Source: an uncultured Pelagibacteraceae bacterium (GTDB lineage Bacteria > Pseudomonadota > Alphaproteobacteria > Pelagibacterales > Pelagibacteraceae). From it: DNA of 64,000 nucleotides. The notes below the pieces were generated by a model. That model was not told the origin of the DNA, did no database searches, and saw only the letters and a list, made by a program, of their open reading frames with translations. The stretch lies in the NCBI GenBank assembly GCA_902537665.1, contig CACBCE010000002.1, positions 62,001 to 126,000 on the forward strand, given 5' to 3'. The position numbers and the translations under genes are program-made. Numbering within the stretch: position 1 is the first letter of the stretch; each line of letters starts with the position of its first letter. This document shows, one piece after another, positions 17,072-25,011 of the stretch.

Positions 17072-18526
17072 ATGAAGAATACTATGAATTGGAATTTCGA
17101 TAACTCTTATTCAAGACTATCTGATGTATTTAAAGAAGATATTGAACCTATTGCCGTTAAAAATCCTGAGTTAGTTATAATGAATAAAGATTTGGCTGAA
17201 GAATTAAACCTGGACTTTTCCAAAATTAATGAAAATGAATTAGCGGCTTTATTCACAGGAAATATTCTTCCCGAGGGAAGTAATGCTATCGCTCAAGCTT
17301 ATGCTGGTCACCAATTTGGGCATTTCACAATGTTAGGAGATGGAAGAGCGGTTTTACTAGGAGAGCATTTAACAAAAAATAATGAAAGATACGATGTTCA
17401 ATTTAAAGGTTCGGGTAAAACAGCATTTTCAAGAAATGGTGACGGTAGAGCTGCACTAGGTCCAATGTTAAGGGAATATATAATTAGTGAAGCAATGCAT
17501 AATCTAAATATTCCTTCAACAAGAAGTTTAGCAGTAGCTAAAACAGGTGAGGAAATAATGCGAGAGACTCCATTGCAAGGTGCTATCCTAACTAGAGTGG
17601 CTTCAAGTCATATTAGAGTCGGAACTTTTCAATATGTTGCAGCACGTAATAAAAAAGATGAGTTAGAAATTTTACTAAATTATGTGATTAAAAGACATTA
17701 TCCAGAACTAATAAATTCAAAAAATAAAGCTCTAGATATTTTAAAAGTGCTTATTGATAAACAAATTGATCTTGTAGTTAATTGGATGCGTGTTGGTTTT
17801 ATTCATGGTGTTATGAATACTGATAACATGACAATTTCTGGTGAGACAATCGATTATGGTCCATGTGCATTCATGGATACCTATGACCCAAAAACTGTTT
17901 TTAGCTCAATTGATAAGATGGGAAGATATGCTTATTGTAATCAACCAGCTATTACAAAATGGAATCTTTCAAGATTTGCTGAGTGTTTAATACCTTTAAT
18001 TGATGACGATGAGGATAAGGCGATTAAAAGTGCAACCGAGTTAATTGAAACATTTGGTAAAAAATATGAGGAAAAATGGTTGAATATGATGAGAAGTAAA
18101 CTTGGATTGTTAGGTGAGGATAACAAAGATAAATTTCTAATTGTTGATTTGCTCACCTGGATGCATCAAAACAAAGTAGACTACACTAATACCTTTTGTT
18201 ATTTAATGAATCTTAAAGACTATGATGATGGTTTATATAAAGATGATAATTTTCAAAACTGGAAAAAAAATTGGCAAGAAAGACTAAAATTAAATAATAA
18301 TACTACAGAAAATTATATAAAATTAATGAGAAGTGTTAATCCTCTTGTAATACCAAGAAATCATAAAATTGAGGAGTCATTAGAAAAAGCAAATGACAAC
18401 AATCTTAAGCCATTCATTGAGCTTTTAGAAATTTTAAAAAAGCCATATGCACTACAAGAAAACATTTCAGATTATCTTAAAATGGATAGTTCTTTAAAAG
18501 AGTATAAAACCTTTTGCGGTACTTAA
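17072..18526 (+). CDS. selO: Protein adenylyltransferase SelO (YdiU family)
   Basis: Pseudokinase-fold enzyme that transfers AMP to protein Ser/Thr/Tyr residues, linked to redox stress. At 484 residues it is normal for the bacterial family. Conserved blocks include YAGHQFGHFTMLGDGRA near residue 78, QFKGSGKTAFSRNGDGRAAL near 110-130, SRSLAVAKTGEE-like STRSLAVAKTGEE near 152, and GVMNTDNM (near 247), which holds the catalytic metal-binding Asn/Asp pair. The C-terminus ends TFCGT, keeping Cys where eukaryotic SelO has selenocysteine. It follows msrA by 6 nt, which fits a redox-repair theme. Confidence 0.94.
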   Translation: MKNTMNWNFDNSYSRLSDVFKEDIEPIAVKNPELVIMNKDLAEELNLDFSKINENELAALFTGNILPEGSNAIAQAYAGHQFGHFTMLGDGRAVLLGEHLTKNNERYDVQFKGSGKTAFSRNGDGRAALGPMLREYIISEAMHNLNIPSTRSLAVAKTGEEIMRETPLQGAILTRVASSHIRVGTFQYVAARNKKDELEILLNYVIKRHYPELINSKNKALDILKVLIDKQIDLVVNWMRVGFIHGVMNTDNMTISGETIDYGPCAFMDTYDPKTVFSSIDKMGRYAYCNQPAITKWNLSRFAECLIPLIDDDEDKAIKSATELIETFGKKYEEKWLNMMRSKLGLLGEDNKDKFLIVDLLTWMHQNKVDYTNTFCYLMNLKDYDDGLYKDDNFQNWKKNWQERLKLNNNTTENYIKLMRSVNPLVIPRNHKIEESLEKANDNNLKPFIELLEILKKPYALQENISDYLKMDSSLKEYKTFCGT

Positions 18527-18537
18527 TGTTAAAGGAA

Positions 18538-19641
18538 TTATAAGACGTAAGGTTCTGGCCTTGCTTTTGCACCTAATACTCTTTCTACTGCCATATTTGA
18601 AATATCAATCGATTGATAAGAGCCTGTTGTAATTAATTCTGTTAAAGCTCTACCAATTCCTGGTGCTTGCATCAACCCTCTTCCTGTAAAACCAGTTGCT
18701 AAGTACACATTTTCAAATTTAGGATGTTTTCCAACAACAGCATTATTATCTAATCTATTACAATCATAATAACCTGCCCAACCACCAGTTAACTTTAATT
18801 CTTCAAATGCTGGAATTCTTTTTGCTAAAGCAGGCCAAACTAATTCCTCAAAATCATCCCATGCTGGTTCGAGATCAGTGGCATCAAAAACTGATTTTGG
18901 TGACCCAGCTAAATATTCTTTACCCTCGGGTCTCCAATAAACACCTGAAGTTAAATCTCCAGTTAATGGCATTTCGGGTATATGCTTTGGACACTTGACT
19001 CTAAAGACAGTATGCTTCTGAGGTTCAACCGGAATATCCTCTAATAATTCTTTTGTCCAACATCCAGCAGCAGAAACTATTGTTTTAGCTTTAATTTCTG
19101 ACAAAGATTTCACCTCTCCTTTTATAAATTCTGCACCTTGGTCTATTGCTTTACTTTTTAGAGCTGTATGAAATAGGAAAGGATCAATCCACCCCTCACT
19201 TTTGTTGTCAGTAAATGTAGCAGTTTCTATTCCTTCTTTATTGATGTAAGGAAAAAATTTATCTAAATCAGAACCTTTAATATTCTTAGTACCTGCCTCA
19301 CAGGCTTTGTGATTTTCTAGAGCCTTATATTGTTCCTCAGCATGTTCCGGGCCAAACATTAATAAATATCCATTTGGAACCATGCTTGCTGTAGGATTGG
19401 GATTTTTTTCTGTTTTGAGTAATTCTGGTATTTGGAAAATAAATTCTCTAGCAAACTTACCTAACAGAATATTTTCAGTTTGAAAAAATTGCCGTCTAAA
19501 ACCTCCTAACGAAAGAGGAAATGAAGCAGATTTATAAGTCGGGTCTCTTTCAATAACTTTTACTTTTCTTCCCTCTTTAGATAGAAAATAAGCTGTCGCT
19601 GCACCAATAATTCCACCACCGACTATCACTACATCATCCAT
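18538..19641 (-). CDS. FAD-dependent oxidoreductase (DAO family)
   Basis: Flavoenzyme of 367 residues. The dinucleotide-binding motif VVIVGGGIIGAATAYFL lies at residues 4-20 followed by VIERD; later VSAAGCWT (near 190) and the C-terminal LATGFTGRGLMQAPGIGRA place it in the glycine/sarcosine/D-amino-acid oxidase family, closest in feel to FOXRED1-like or sarcosine-dehydrogenase-like members. It probably oxidises an amino acid or N-methylated amine and passes electrons onward. The tspO gene follows immediately with no gap. Confidence 0.87.
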   Translation of the reverse strand: MDDVVIVGGGIIGAATAYFLSKEGRKVKVIERDPTYKSASFPLSLGGFRRQFFQTENILLGKFAREFIFQIPELLKTEKNPNPTASMVPNGYLLMFGPEHAEEQYKALENHKACEAGTKNIKGSDLDKFFPYINKEGIETATFTDNKSEGWIDPFLFHTALKSKAIDQGAEFIKGEVKSLSEIKAKTIVSAAGCWTKELLEDIPVEPQKHTVFRVKCPKHIPEMPLTGDLTSGVYWRPEGKEYLAGSPKSVFDATDLEPAWDDFEELVWPALAKRIPAFEELKLTGGWAGYYDCNRLDNNAVVGKHPKFENVYLATGFTGRGLMQAPGIGRALTELITTGSYQSIDISNMAVERVLGAKARPEPYVL

Positions 19642-20109
19642 TTAATTTAATACCAACAGGTTATAATTAAGAAATAATGCATAGAAACACCAAAGTAAAT
19701 ATGGAATCATTAAGTAATAACTTACAAAATTGACACGTTTAAATCTAATAATCAGGACTATTATGAAAATTATCAAGCTAATAAGAACAAGCAATGCAAA
19801 AAATATTTGATGTAATCCAAAAAAAATAATACTCCAAGTTGCATTTAAAACTATATGTATAAAATAAATGTAAATTGTATTTACATCTCTTTTTTTACTG
19901 TGCCAAAAGAACCAAATAGCTAATGTCATCATCACATAAAGTGTTGTCCAAACAGGAGCAAATATCCAATCTGGTGGATTATAATTTGATTTCACAAGAC
20001 TAGAATACCAAGGTTCTTTAAAGCTAATTGAGACTAAACCTCCAGTAAATGACGCAGAAAAAGTGATTATAAAAAAAAGAATTAATGATAAAAATTTATT
20101 TTTTAACAT
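19642..20109 (-). CDS. tspO: TspO/MBR family membrane protein
   Basis: Five-helix membrane protein of about 155 residues that in other bacteria binds tetrapyrroles and modulates photosynthesis or oxidative-stress genes. Family motifs are WYSSLVKSNYNPPDWIFAPV near 37-56, WTTLYVMM, LNATWSIIFFG near 90 and PYLLWCFYALFLNY at the end. A longer ATG at 20124 exists, but the ATG at 20109 (MLKNKF) is better because a perfect TATAAT on this strand (20121-20116) lies exactly 6 nt upstream, predicting a leaderless transcript. It directly abuts the DAO gene. Confidence 0.9.
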   Translation of the reverse strand: MLKNKFLSLILFFIITFSASFTGGLVSISFKEPWYSSLVKSNYNPPDWIFAPVWTTLYVMMTLAIWFFWHSKKRDVNTIYIYFIHIVLNATWSIIFFGLHQIFFALLVLISLIIFIIVLIIRFKRVNFVSYYLMIPYLLWCFYALFLNYNLLVLN

Positions 20110-20114
20110 ATAAG

Positions 20115-20121
20115 TATTATA
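20115..20121. promoter_or_regulatory. Overlapping divergent -10 boxes for tspO and SDR
   Basis: On the minus strand TATAAT occupies 20121-20116, 6 nt before the tspO ATG. On the plus strand TATTAT at 20115-20120 lies 13 nt before the SDR ATG at 20134. The two hexamers are almost the same base pairs read in opposite directions, the pattern of a symmetry-based bidirectional promoter. Confidence 0.55.
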
Positions 20122-20133
20122 CATCTTTATAAA

Positions 20134-20892
20134 ATGAATAAAAAAACTATTTGGATAACTGGTGGAAGTACTGGAATTGGAAAAGCCTTAGCTATAAAAT
20201 TTGCTAATGAAGGATGGAATGTTGCAATTTCTGCAAGACGTGAGCAATTATTAGAGGAAATTTCAAATAATTATGAAAATATTAGTTCTTTTCCATTAGA
20301 TGTTACCAATAAATCAAATTGTAAAGAAGTTTTTAATCAAATTATAAATAAATTTCAAAACATAGATATTTGTTTTTTTTCTACAGGAACTTGGGATCCA
20401 AAAAAAGAAAAAGATATTGATGTAGAGCAAATTGAAAATGTTTTTAAAGTAAATTTTTTTGGAACTTTAAATAGTATTAAAGTAGTAGAAGAATACTTTA
20501 AAAATAAAAAAAATGGAACAATTACTATTGTTTCATCAATTGCTGGTTACCGAGGATTGCCTAATTCAACAGGATATGGACCATCAAAATCAGCTTTAAA
20601 TAATCTTGCTGAAAGTTTATATTTTGATTTTGGAAGATCAAATGTACGTGTATGCTTAGTTTCACCAGGTTTTATTAAAACTCCGATGACTGATAAAAAT
20701 GATTTCAAAATGCCTTTTTTGAAAACGCCTGAATACGCAGCAGAAAAAATTTACGATGGTTTGGTAAATAAAAATTCTTTTGAGATTCATTTTCCGAAAT
20801 CTTTAACAATGATTTTGAAAATTTTGAGTTTTTTACCAAATAAGATTTATTTCGGATTAATTGGAAAACTCACCAAATATCAGAAAAAATAA
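20134..20892 (+). CDS. Short-chain dehydrogenase/reductase
   Basis: Classical SDR of 252 residues. The cofactor motif TGGSTGIGK is at residues 9-17, followed by ISARRE at the second strand end, suggesting NADP preference. The catalytic Ser lies in TIVSSIAGY near 140, with the Tyr-x-x-x-Lys as YGPSKSAL near 150. The C-terminal segment (NKIYFGLIGKLTKYQKK) is amphipathic or hydrophobic, so it may touch the membrane. Substrate unknown. In several marine bacteria SDR, TspO, CFA synthase, DUF1365 and DUF3833 genes cluster with photolyase genes; here the same set is spread around the gcv operon. Confidence 0.9.
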   Translation: MNKKTIWITGGSTGIGKALAIKFANEGWNVAISARREQLLEEISNNYENISSFPLDVTNKSNCKEVFNQIINKFQNIDICFFSTGTWDPKKEKDIDVEQIENVFKVNFFGTLNSIKVVEEYFKNKKNGTITIVSSIAGYRGLPNSTGYGPSKSALNNLAESLYFDFGRSNVRVCLVSPGFIKTPMTDKNDFKMPFLKTPEYAAEKIYDGLVNKNSFEIHFPKSLTMILKILSFLPNKIYFGLIGKLTKYQKK

Positions 20893-20918
20893 TTTATTTT
20901 AAAATTAGAAAATATTTA

Positions 20919-21011
20919 ATGGGAGTACCTTTAGGGATAGTCCTTAAAAACCGGGAGCTAAAGATGGCTAAGAAGGACTATCATAACCATTATATCAAAT
21001 CTCAAAAATAA
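20919..21011 (+). CDS. Possible 30-residue micro-ORF overlapping a structured inverted repeat
   Basis: ATG at 20919 opens a 30-codon frame ending TAA at 21009-21011 (MGVPLGIVLKN..., ending IKSQK). Its codons (GGG, GTC, CGG, GAG, AAG, GAC) are much richer in G/C than those of neighbouring genes. The same stretch carries a perfect 10-bp inverted repeat, GATAGTCCTT at 20936-20945 and AAGGACTATC at 20973-20982, around a 27-nt loop. It could be a small peptide gene, a structured RNA or leader ahead of the TIGR03643 gene, or both. I cannot decide from one sequence. Confidence 0.35.
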   Translation: MGVPLGIVLKNRELKMAKKDYHNHYIKSQK

Positions 21012-21046
21012 ATGCATTAAAGATTTTTTTTGAATATAAAGGATTT

Positions 21047-21343
21047 ATGAAAAAAAAAGGTCACAGGCCGGTCACTCGGGTCAAAAATCCAGAGCCCCAT
21101 GTTGAAAGTCCAGATTGGGTCATATGGGCTGCCTGGGCTGATAGGATCACTTTTGAGGAAATAGAAAAAAAAACTGGATACAAAGAGTCAGATGTTATTA
21201 AGATAATGAGAAGATCATTAAAGCCATCTTCTTTTAGACTGTGGAGAAAAAGGGTAAATCAAAAAAGTATAAAACATAGAAAAAAGTTTGAGTATTCTCG
21301 AAAACAAATAACTAGTAAAATAAAAAAAGGTGATTATCTATAA
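21047..21343 (+). CDS. TIGR03643/DUF2805 family small protein
   Basis: Basic protein of 98 residues. The core VIWAAWADRITFEEIEKKTG, EVIKIMR-like DVIKIMRRSLKPSSFRLWRKRV is the recognisable TIGR03643 (DUF2805) pattern and looks like a small helix-turn-helix. Function is not known; relatives often lie beside photolyase/cryptochrome genes and photo-oxidative-stress genes. The first third uses GC-rich codons (CCG, CGG, GTC, CCC) unlike its surroundings. Three nt separate it from the glutaredoxin gene. Confidence 0.8.
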   Translation: MKKKGHRPVTRVKNPEPHVESPDWVIWAAWADRITFEEIEKKTGYKESDVIKIMRRSLKPSSFRLWRKRVNQKSIKHRKKFEYSRKQITSKIKKGDYL

Positions 21344-21346
21344 CCT

Positions 21347-21601
21347 ATGAAAAAAGTAACAATTTATACTGGTCCAATGTGTAATTACTGTGATGCAGCA
21401 AAAAGATTGTTGATAAGAAATAATGCAACTTATAACGAAATAGATATTTCAAAAGTTGACGGTGCTATGGATGAAATGATTAAGAAAGCTAATGGAAAAA
21501 GAACTATTCCTCAAATTTTTTTTGATGATGAACACATTGGTGGCTATGATGAAGTCAGAGCTTTAGAAAAAGAAAATAAATTAAAAGATCTTTTAAAGTA
21601 A
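21347..21601 (+). CDS. grxC: Glutaredoxin (Grx3 type)
   Basis: Glutathione-dependent thiol-disulfide oxidoreductase of 84 residues. The active site is CNYC at residues 12-15 (dithiol, with Asn-Tyr instead of the commoner Pro-Tyr). The cis-Pro TIPQIFF near 53-59 and GGYDEVRALE near 65 are conserved glutathione-binding features. It would use the glutathione made by gshAB at the other end of the window. It converges on the minus-strand secreted-protein gene, 5 nt apart. Confidence 0.94.
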   Translation: MKKVTIYTGPMCNYCDAAKRLLIRNNATYNEIDISKVDGAMDEMIKKANGKRTIPQIFFDDEHIGGYDEVRALEKENKLKDLLK

Positions 21602-21606
21602 ATTAA

Positions 21607-22338
21607 TTACTCGAGTGTAAGAACTACATCAGGTCGGTTTGCATAAAAACCTCGATCGGCAGCAGCGGTTCCAGTACAATCAGTTGCTAATCCAGCTTTT
21701 TCTAAATATCCCAATGCTGTTGATGTTCCAAAAGCAACTTTAACTGTTGGAATTTTTCCAGCCTCCATAGTAAATGGTGCCGAAAGTGCCTCTCTATACT
21801 CAAAAAAAGCATCACCGGCATCAACTGTTCCTGTTGCTGAGTCTGTTCCTGTTCCGTCACCAGCTGTAGTGCTGTTCATTACATCTCCATGACTTGTACC
21901 AGCTGGAATACCTGCATAATAAGTTCCAGCAACTGCAGCTCCTGAAGTTTTGCTTCCTATTCCGTTTAAGCTGGCGGTTCCAGTTGAACTTGCAATAGTA
22001 TAGCAAGTTGTTGCTCCACTTGTAACACTACCAGCAATTGTAAAAGCTCTGTTCATAGTAATCTGAAAATAAGTATAAGTTTTTCCAAATTCAACTTTTG
22101 ATAAATCTCCTAAAGTTGCTGCTGCTGCTCCAGCTGAAGTAGATGCAATATCAATAGACCCAGAATTACCAGAATATAAAACTATAGGATTATTACATGA
22201 GGCATCAGTACTGGTGCTGTCACAAATTTCAATTCTTGTTATTGTAATTTTATAAGTTGTTGCCTCAGCTTCAATTGCAAAAGAATTTGTGTTAAAAAAA
22301 GTTAAGATAAATAAAATTATAAAAAAAATATTTCTCAT
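21607..22338 (-). CDS. Secreted Ala/Thr/Ser/Gly-rich protein of unknown function
   Basis: I do not recognise a family. The 243-residue protein has an N-terminal signal peptide (residues 1-21, ending NSFA), after which it is rich in Thr, Ser, Ala and Gly with four to six scattered cysteines (e.g. ICDSTSTDASCNNP, TTCYTIAS, TDCTGTAA) that could form disulfides. The alternating pattern suggests beta structure. The start follows the stop of the inverse-autotransporter barrel gene by 1 nt, so the two are probably translated together; a surface or periplasmic partner of that barrel is a guess from context. Confidence 0.72.
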   Translation of the reverse strand: MRNIFFIILFILTFFNTNSFAIEAEATTYKITITRIEICDSTSTDASCNNPIVLYSGNSGSIDIASTSAGAAAATLGDLSKVEFGKTYTYFQITMNRAFTIAGSVTSGATTCYTIASSTGTASLNGIGSKTSGAAVAGTYYAGIPAGTSHGDVMNSTTAGDGTGTDSATGTVDAGDAFFEYREALSAPFTMEAGKIPTVKVAFGTSTALGYLEKAGLATDCTGTAAADRGFYANRPDVVLTLE

Positions 22339-22339
22339 A

Positions 22340-23209
22340 TTATTGACTTGTAATAATTACTGAACCTTGGATTTCTATAGCTAAATCGTTATTTCTTCGA
22401 ACTTTTTCATTTAATTTTGCTTGCATGTCCTCTTTTTCAAAAGCTAGATCAGATAATCCTTCATCCATCGTTCTTATATTTTCTCTAGGCGGATAAACAA
22501 ATAATAGTTCAGCTTCCAAAACATCATCTACACCAGCAAGAGAAGAGTCGTCCATTGATAAGTTTAATTGTAATGAAGGGTTTATATTTAATTCTGAAAT
22601 ATATTTATTTCCTCTTGAGTCTTTTGAAGTTTTTTCACCCTCCCATTTATAACCTTTGAAACTAAATTTTGCCCAAGGTGCATAAGGAACTTGGGTGGTT
22701 AAGTTGTAATCCCAGCCACTAAGTATTTGTTCAGCTGTTCCATCAATAGTTTTCATATTTGTTATCTTTTGGTATCGATTTAAAGATAGATCTAATAGCG
22801 ATGCTTTTGCTTCAAGTCCATATCCCAATCTCATGTGCCCCTCGAACATGTCTGCATCAATAAAAGTATTTGCGCCATAAATCATTGAATTATCATCACT
22901 TAATTTTCTATAACCAATACCTAAATTACCATGAATTCTTCCATCGCTATTTACCTCTTTAGTTCTCAAGCTAAATTGCGTAAATAAGTTTGAATTATCC
23001 TCCTCAAGAATATTTCTAAGGCCTAAAATTGAAAATTTTATCTGATCTTCATCCTTATCATTTAGTATAATAGATGTTTCAGTTAATCCCTCACCAGGAA
23101 TAAGATTTGATACGTACTCACTTATTTTGGCATCTAAACTCTCTGCGTTAGAGTTTGAAACTAAACCTAAGCTGAAAACAAAAAATATAGTTATTATCTT
23201 TTTTAACAT
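22340..23209 (-). CDS. Inverse-autotransporter (intimin/invasin-type) beta-barrel protein without passenger
   Basis: Outer-membrane protein of about 289 residues. Start at 23209 (MLKKIITIFFVFS) gives a clean signal peptide to about residue 22; an upstream frame ATG at 23254 would add a hydrophobic 15-residue lead. Residues about 65-220 match the inverse autotransporter barrel: NLFTQFSLRT, GNLGIGYRKL, YGANTFIDADMFEGHMRLGYG and LDLSLNRYQK are the usual strand motifs. Intimins continue into Ig-like passenger domains; here only about 70 residues, ending in a coiled-coil-like segment, follow. It is in the same transcriptional run as CFA synthase and the DUF3833 lipoprotein, 14 nt after the latter. 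Confidence 0.75.
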   Translation of the reverse strand: MLKKIITIFFVFSLGLVSNSNAESLDAKISEYVSNLIPGEGLTETSIILNDKDEDQIKFSILGLRNILEEDNSNLFTQFSLRTKEVNSDGRIHGNLGIGYRKLSDDNSMIYGANTFIDADMFEGHMRLGYGLEAKASLLDLSLNRYQKITNMKTIDGTAEQILSGWDYNLTTQVPYAPWAKFSFKGYKWEGEKTSKDSRGNKYISELNINPSLQLNLSMDDSSLAGVDDVLEAELLFVYPPRENIRTMDEGLSDLAFEKEDMQAKLNEKVRRNNDLAIEIQGSVIITSQ

Positions 23210-23268
23210 TTTTTTTAATTTCTTTATAACTATAAGTATATATATAATTATCACTATTTTTAAAATAA

Positions 23269-23817
23269 CTAATCCTTTACAAAAACAACTGTTAATTCTG
23301 CAACTTTAAAACCAAATTTAGTCATTGTTGCACGGTTTATAGCAACTCGATCATCCTGTTTAAAAATCCAATCATCAAAAGTAATTTTCATTTCTTTTCC
23401 TTTAACTGGAACTAACAAAACATATTCAAATTTAAAAGCAGGACCATAAGAATATCCTTTTGCTTTTCCTACAACATCTCCAGCTGTACCTTCGTAATTG
23501 TTATCATCAATTTTTGTTATTTGCCATTGTCGTGTTTGAATTTCCCCATCATCCCAATTAAATTTTTCATCAAGTATTAATTTTTTTCCGTCCCATTGAC
23601 CATTTAAGTCAGCAGAAAACTGTCTAGTTACTTTTCCAGATCTATTTTGAAGTACACCCCAAGCTTTAACATTACCAGATAAGTAATTCTCAATTATAAG
23701 TCTTGGCTCTTTATTTTTAAAATCTTCTGGTTTCATAGCACTGTTTTGTGAACAGTTTGTAGTTAAGAAAAGAAAAATTATCAATAAAATTGATTTAATA
23801 TTTATAATTTTGATCAT
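23269..23817 (-). CDS. DUF3833 family lipoprotein
   Basis: Envelope lipoprotein of 182 residues. The signal sequence ends in the lipobox LTTNC (Cys22). The later motifs NGQWDGKKLILDE, GKAKGYSYGPAFKFEY and FDDWIFKQDDRVAINRATMT are characteristic of DUF3833, a lipocalin-like family of unknown biochemical role that travels with CFA synthase and DUF1365 genes. Lipid handling at the outer membrane is inferred from that context. It lies 15 nt after the CFA synthase gene. Confidence 0.85.
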   Translation of the reverse strand: MIKIINIKSILLIIFLFLTTNCSQNSAMKPEDFKNKEPRLIIENYLSGNVKAWGVLQNRSGKVTRQFSADLNGQWDGKKLILDEKFNWDDGEIQTRQWQITKIDDNNYEGTAGDVVGKAKGYSYGPAFKFEYVLLVPVKGKEMKITFDDWIFKQDDRVAINRATMTKFGFKVAELTVVFVKD

Positions 23818-23832
23818 AAGAGCACCATAGTT

Positions 23833-25011
23833 CTATTTATTTTGAAGTGAAAATTGAATTAAATCAATATTTTTTGATTTAAATCCCGCTTCACAATACG
23901 AGAGATAAAATTCCCACATTCTTTTGAAAGTTAAATCAAATCCTTGTTTTTTAATTAAATCCCATTTCTTATTAAATTCATTTTTCCACATAACTAATGT
24001 ATTAGAATAATGATCAGCGTACGAATCGTAAGATTTAATAGTCAAACCATTTTCAGAAACATACTTATTAATAATACCTTTACTTGGTAAAAATCCCCCT
24101 GGAAAAATATATTTTTGGATAAAATCTTGTTTAGTTTTATATCTATCAAACATACTGTCATCTATAGTGATAGCTTGTATAGCTGCTCTTCCGTCATTAG
24201 ATAGATTCTTTTTGATCGTTTTAAAATAACTTTCTAAATAGTTTTGACCAACAGCCTCTATCATTTCAATTGATGCTATTGAGTTATATTTTTCTTTTAA
24301 ATCTCTATAATCTTTTATTTCAATATTTACTTTTTCATTCAAACCACACTCATGCATTCTTTTTTTTGCATATTCAAACTGTTTTTTTGAAATGGTGATG
24401 CAGTCTAATTTTACATCATATTTTTTACCTAAATATTCAGCAAAACCACCCCAACCACATCCAATTTCTAAAATTTTATCTCCATTATTTGGTTTTATTA
24501 AATCGATCAATTTTTGGTATTTATTATTTTGAGCATTTGATAGATCTTTATTTCGCTCATCAAATATCGCACTTGAATAAGTTAATGTCTTATCGAGCCA
24601 TAGAGCAAAAAATTCATTTCCTAAATCATAATGTTTTGAAATATTTTCCTTACTTCTTGCTCTAGTATTTTTTACGAACTTATTTTTTAAGTAATTAATA
24701 ATTGGAAAATCTAGTAAACCAGAAAATTTATATATTATTTTTATATTTCTTGCAGTGATCTCAATTAAATTAGATAAATTATCAGTCTCAAATTCGTCCT
24801 TCATATAAGACTCCGCAAAGCCAACACTTCCACCTTTAATTAAATTAAAAGTAAAATTAGGTTTTTTAATTTTAAGAATTGCTTTTAAAGGGCTTTGTGA
24901 GTTACCAAATTTTAAAAGTTCTCCATTATGTTTTGTTATTTCTAAATAACCATATTCAATATCTTTTAATATTTTAAAAACTATTTTGTCGGAAAAATTA
25001 TATAAATTCAT
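23833..25011 (-). CDS. cfa: Cyclopropane-fatty-acyl-phospholipid synthase family methyltransferase
   Basis: SAM-dependent enzyme of 392 residues that adds a methylene (or methyl) group to the double bond of membrane acyl chains. The SAM motif EIGCGWGGFAEYLG is near residue 181, preceded by the active-site block LWLDKTLTYSSAIF near 137 and followed by ASIEMIEAVGQNYLESYF near 247 (conserved E-M-x-E-A-V-G). The N-terminal 100 residues form the lipid-binding domain of the CFA family. The stop of DUF1365 and its start overlap by 1 bp. Relatives in this gene context can make modified or furan fatty acids, so cyclopropane is not certain as product. Confidence 0.92.
   Translation of the reverse strand: MNLYNFSDKIVFKILKDIEYGYLEITKHNGELLKFGNSQSPLKAILKIKKPNFTFNLIKGGSVGFAESYMKDEFETDNLSNLIEITARNIKIIYKFSGLLDFPIINYLKNKFVKNTRARSKENISKHYDLGNEFFALWLDKTLTYSSAIFDERNKDLSNAQNNKYQKLIDLIKPNNGDKILEIGCGWGGFAEYLGKKYDVKLDCITISKKQFEYAKKRMHECGLNEKVNIEIKDYRDLKEKYNSIASIEMIEAVGQNYLESYFKTIKKNLSNDGRAAIQAITIDDSMFDRYKTKQDFIQKYIFPGGFLPSKGIINKYVSENGLTIKSYDSYADHYSNTLVMWKNEFNKKWDLIKKQGFDLTFKRMWEFYLSYCEAGFKSKNIDLIQFSLQNK

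Noticed and set aside
17072..18526. Possible selenocysteine in SelO
   Set aside because: The C-terminus ends Phe-Cys-Gly-Thr with a normal stop and no in-frame TGA or SECIS-like element is seen.
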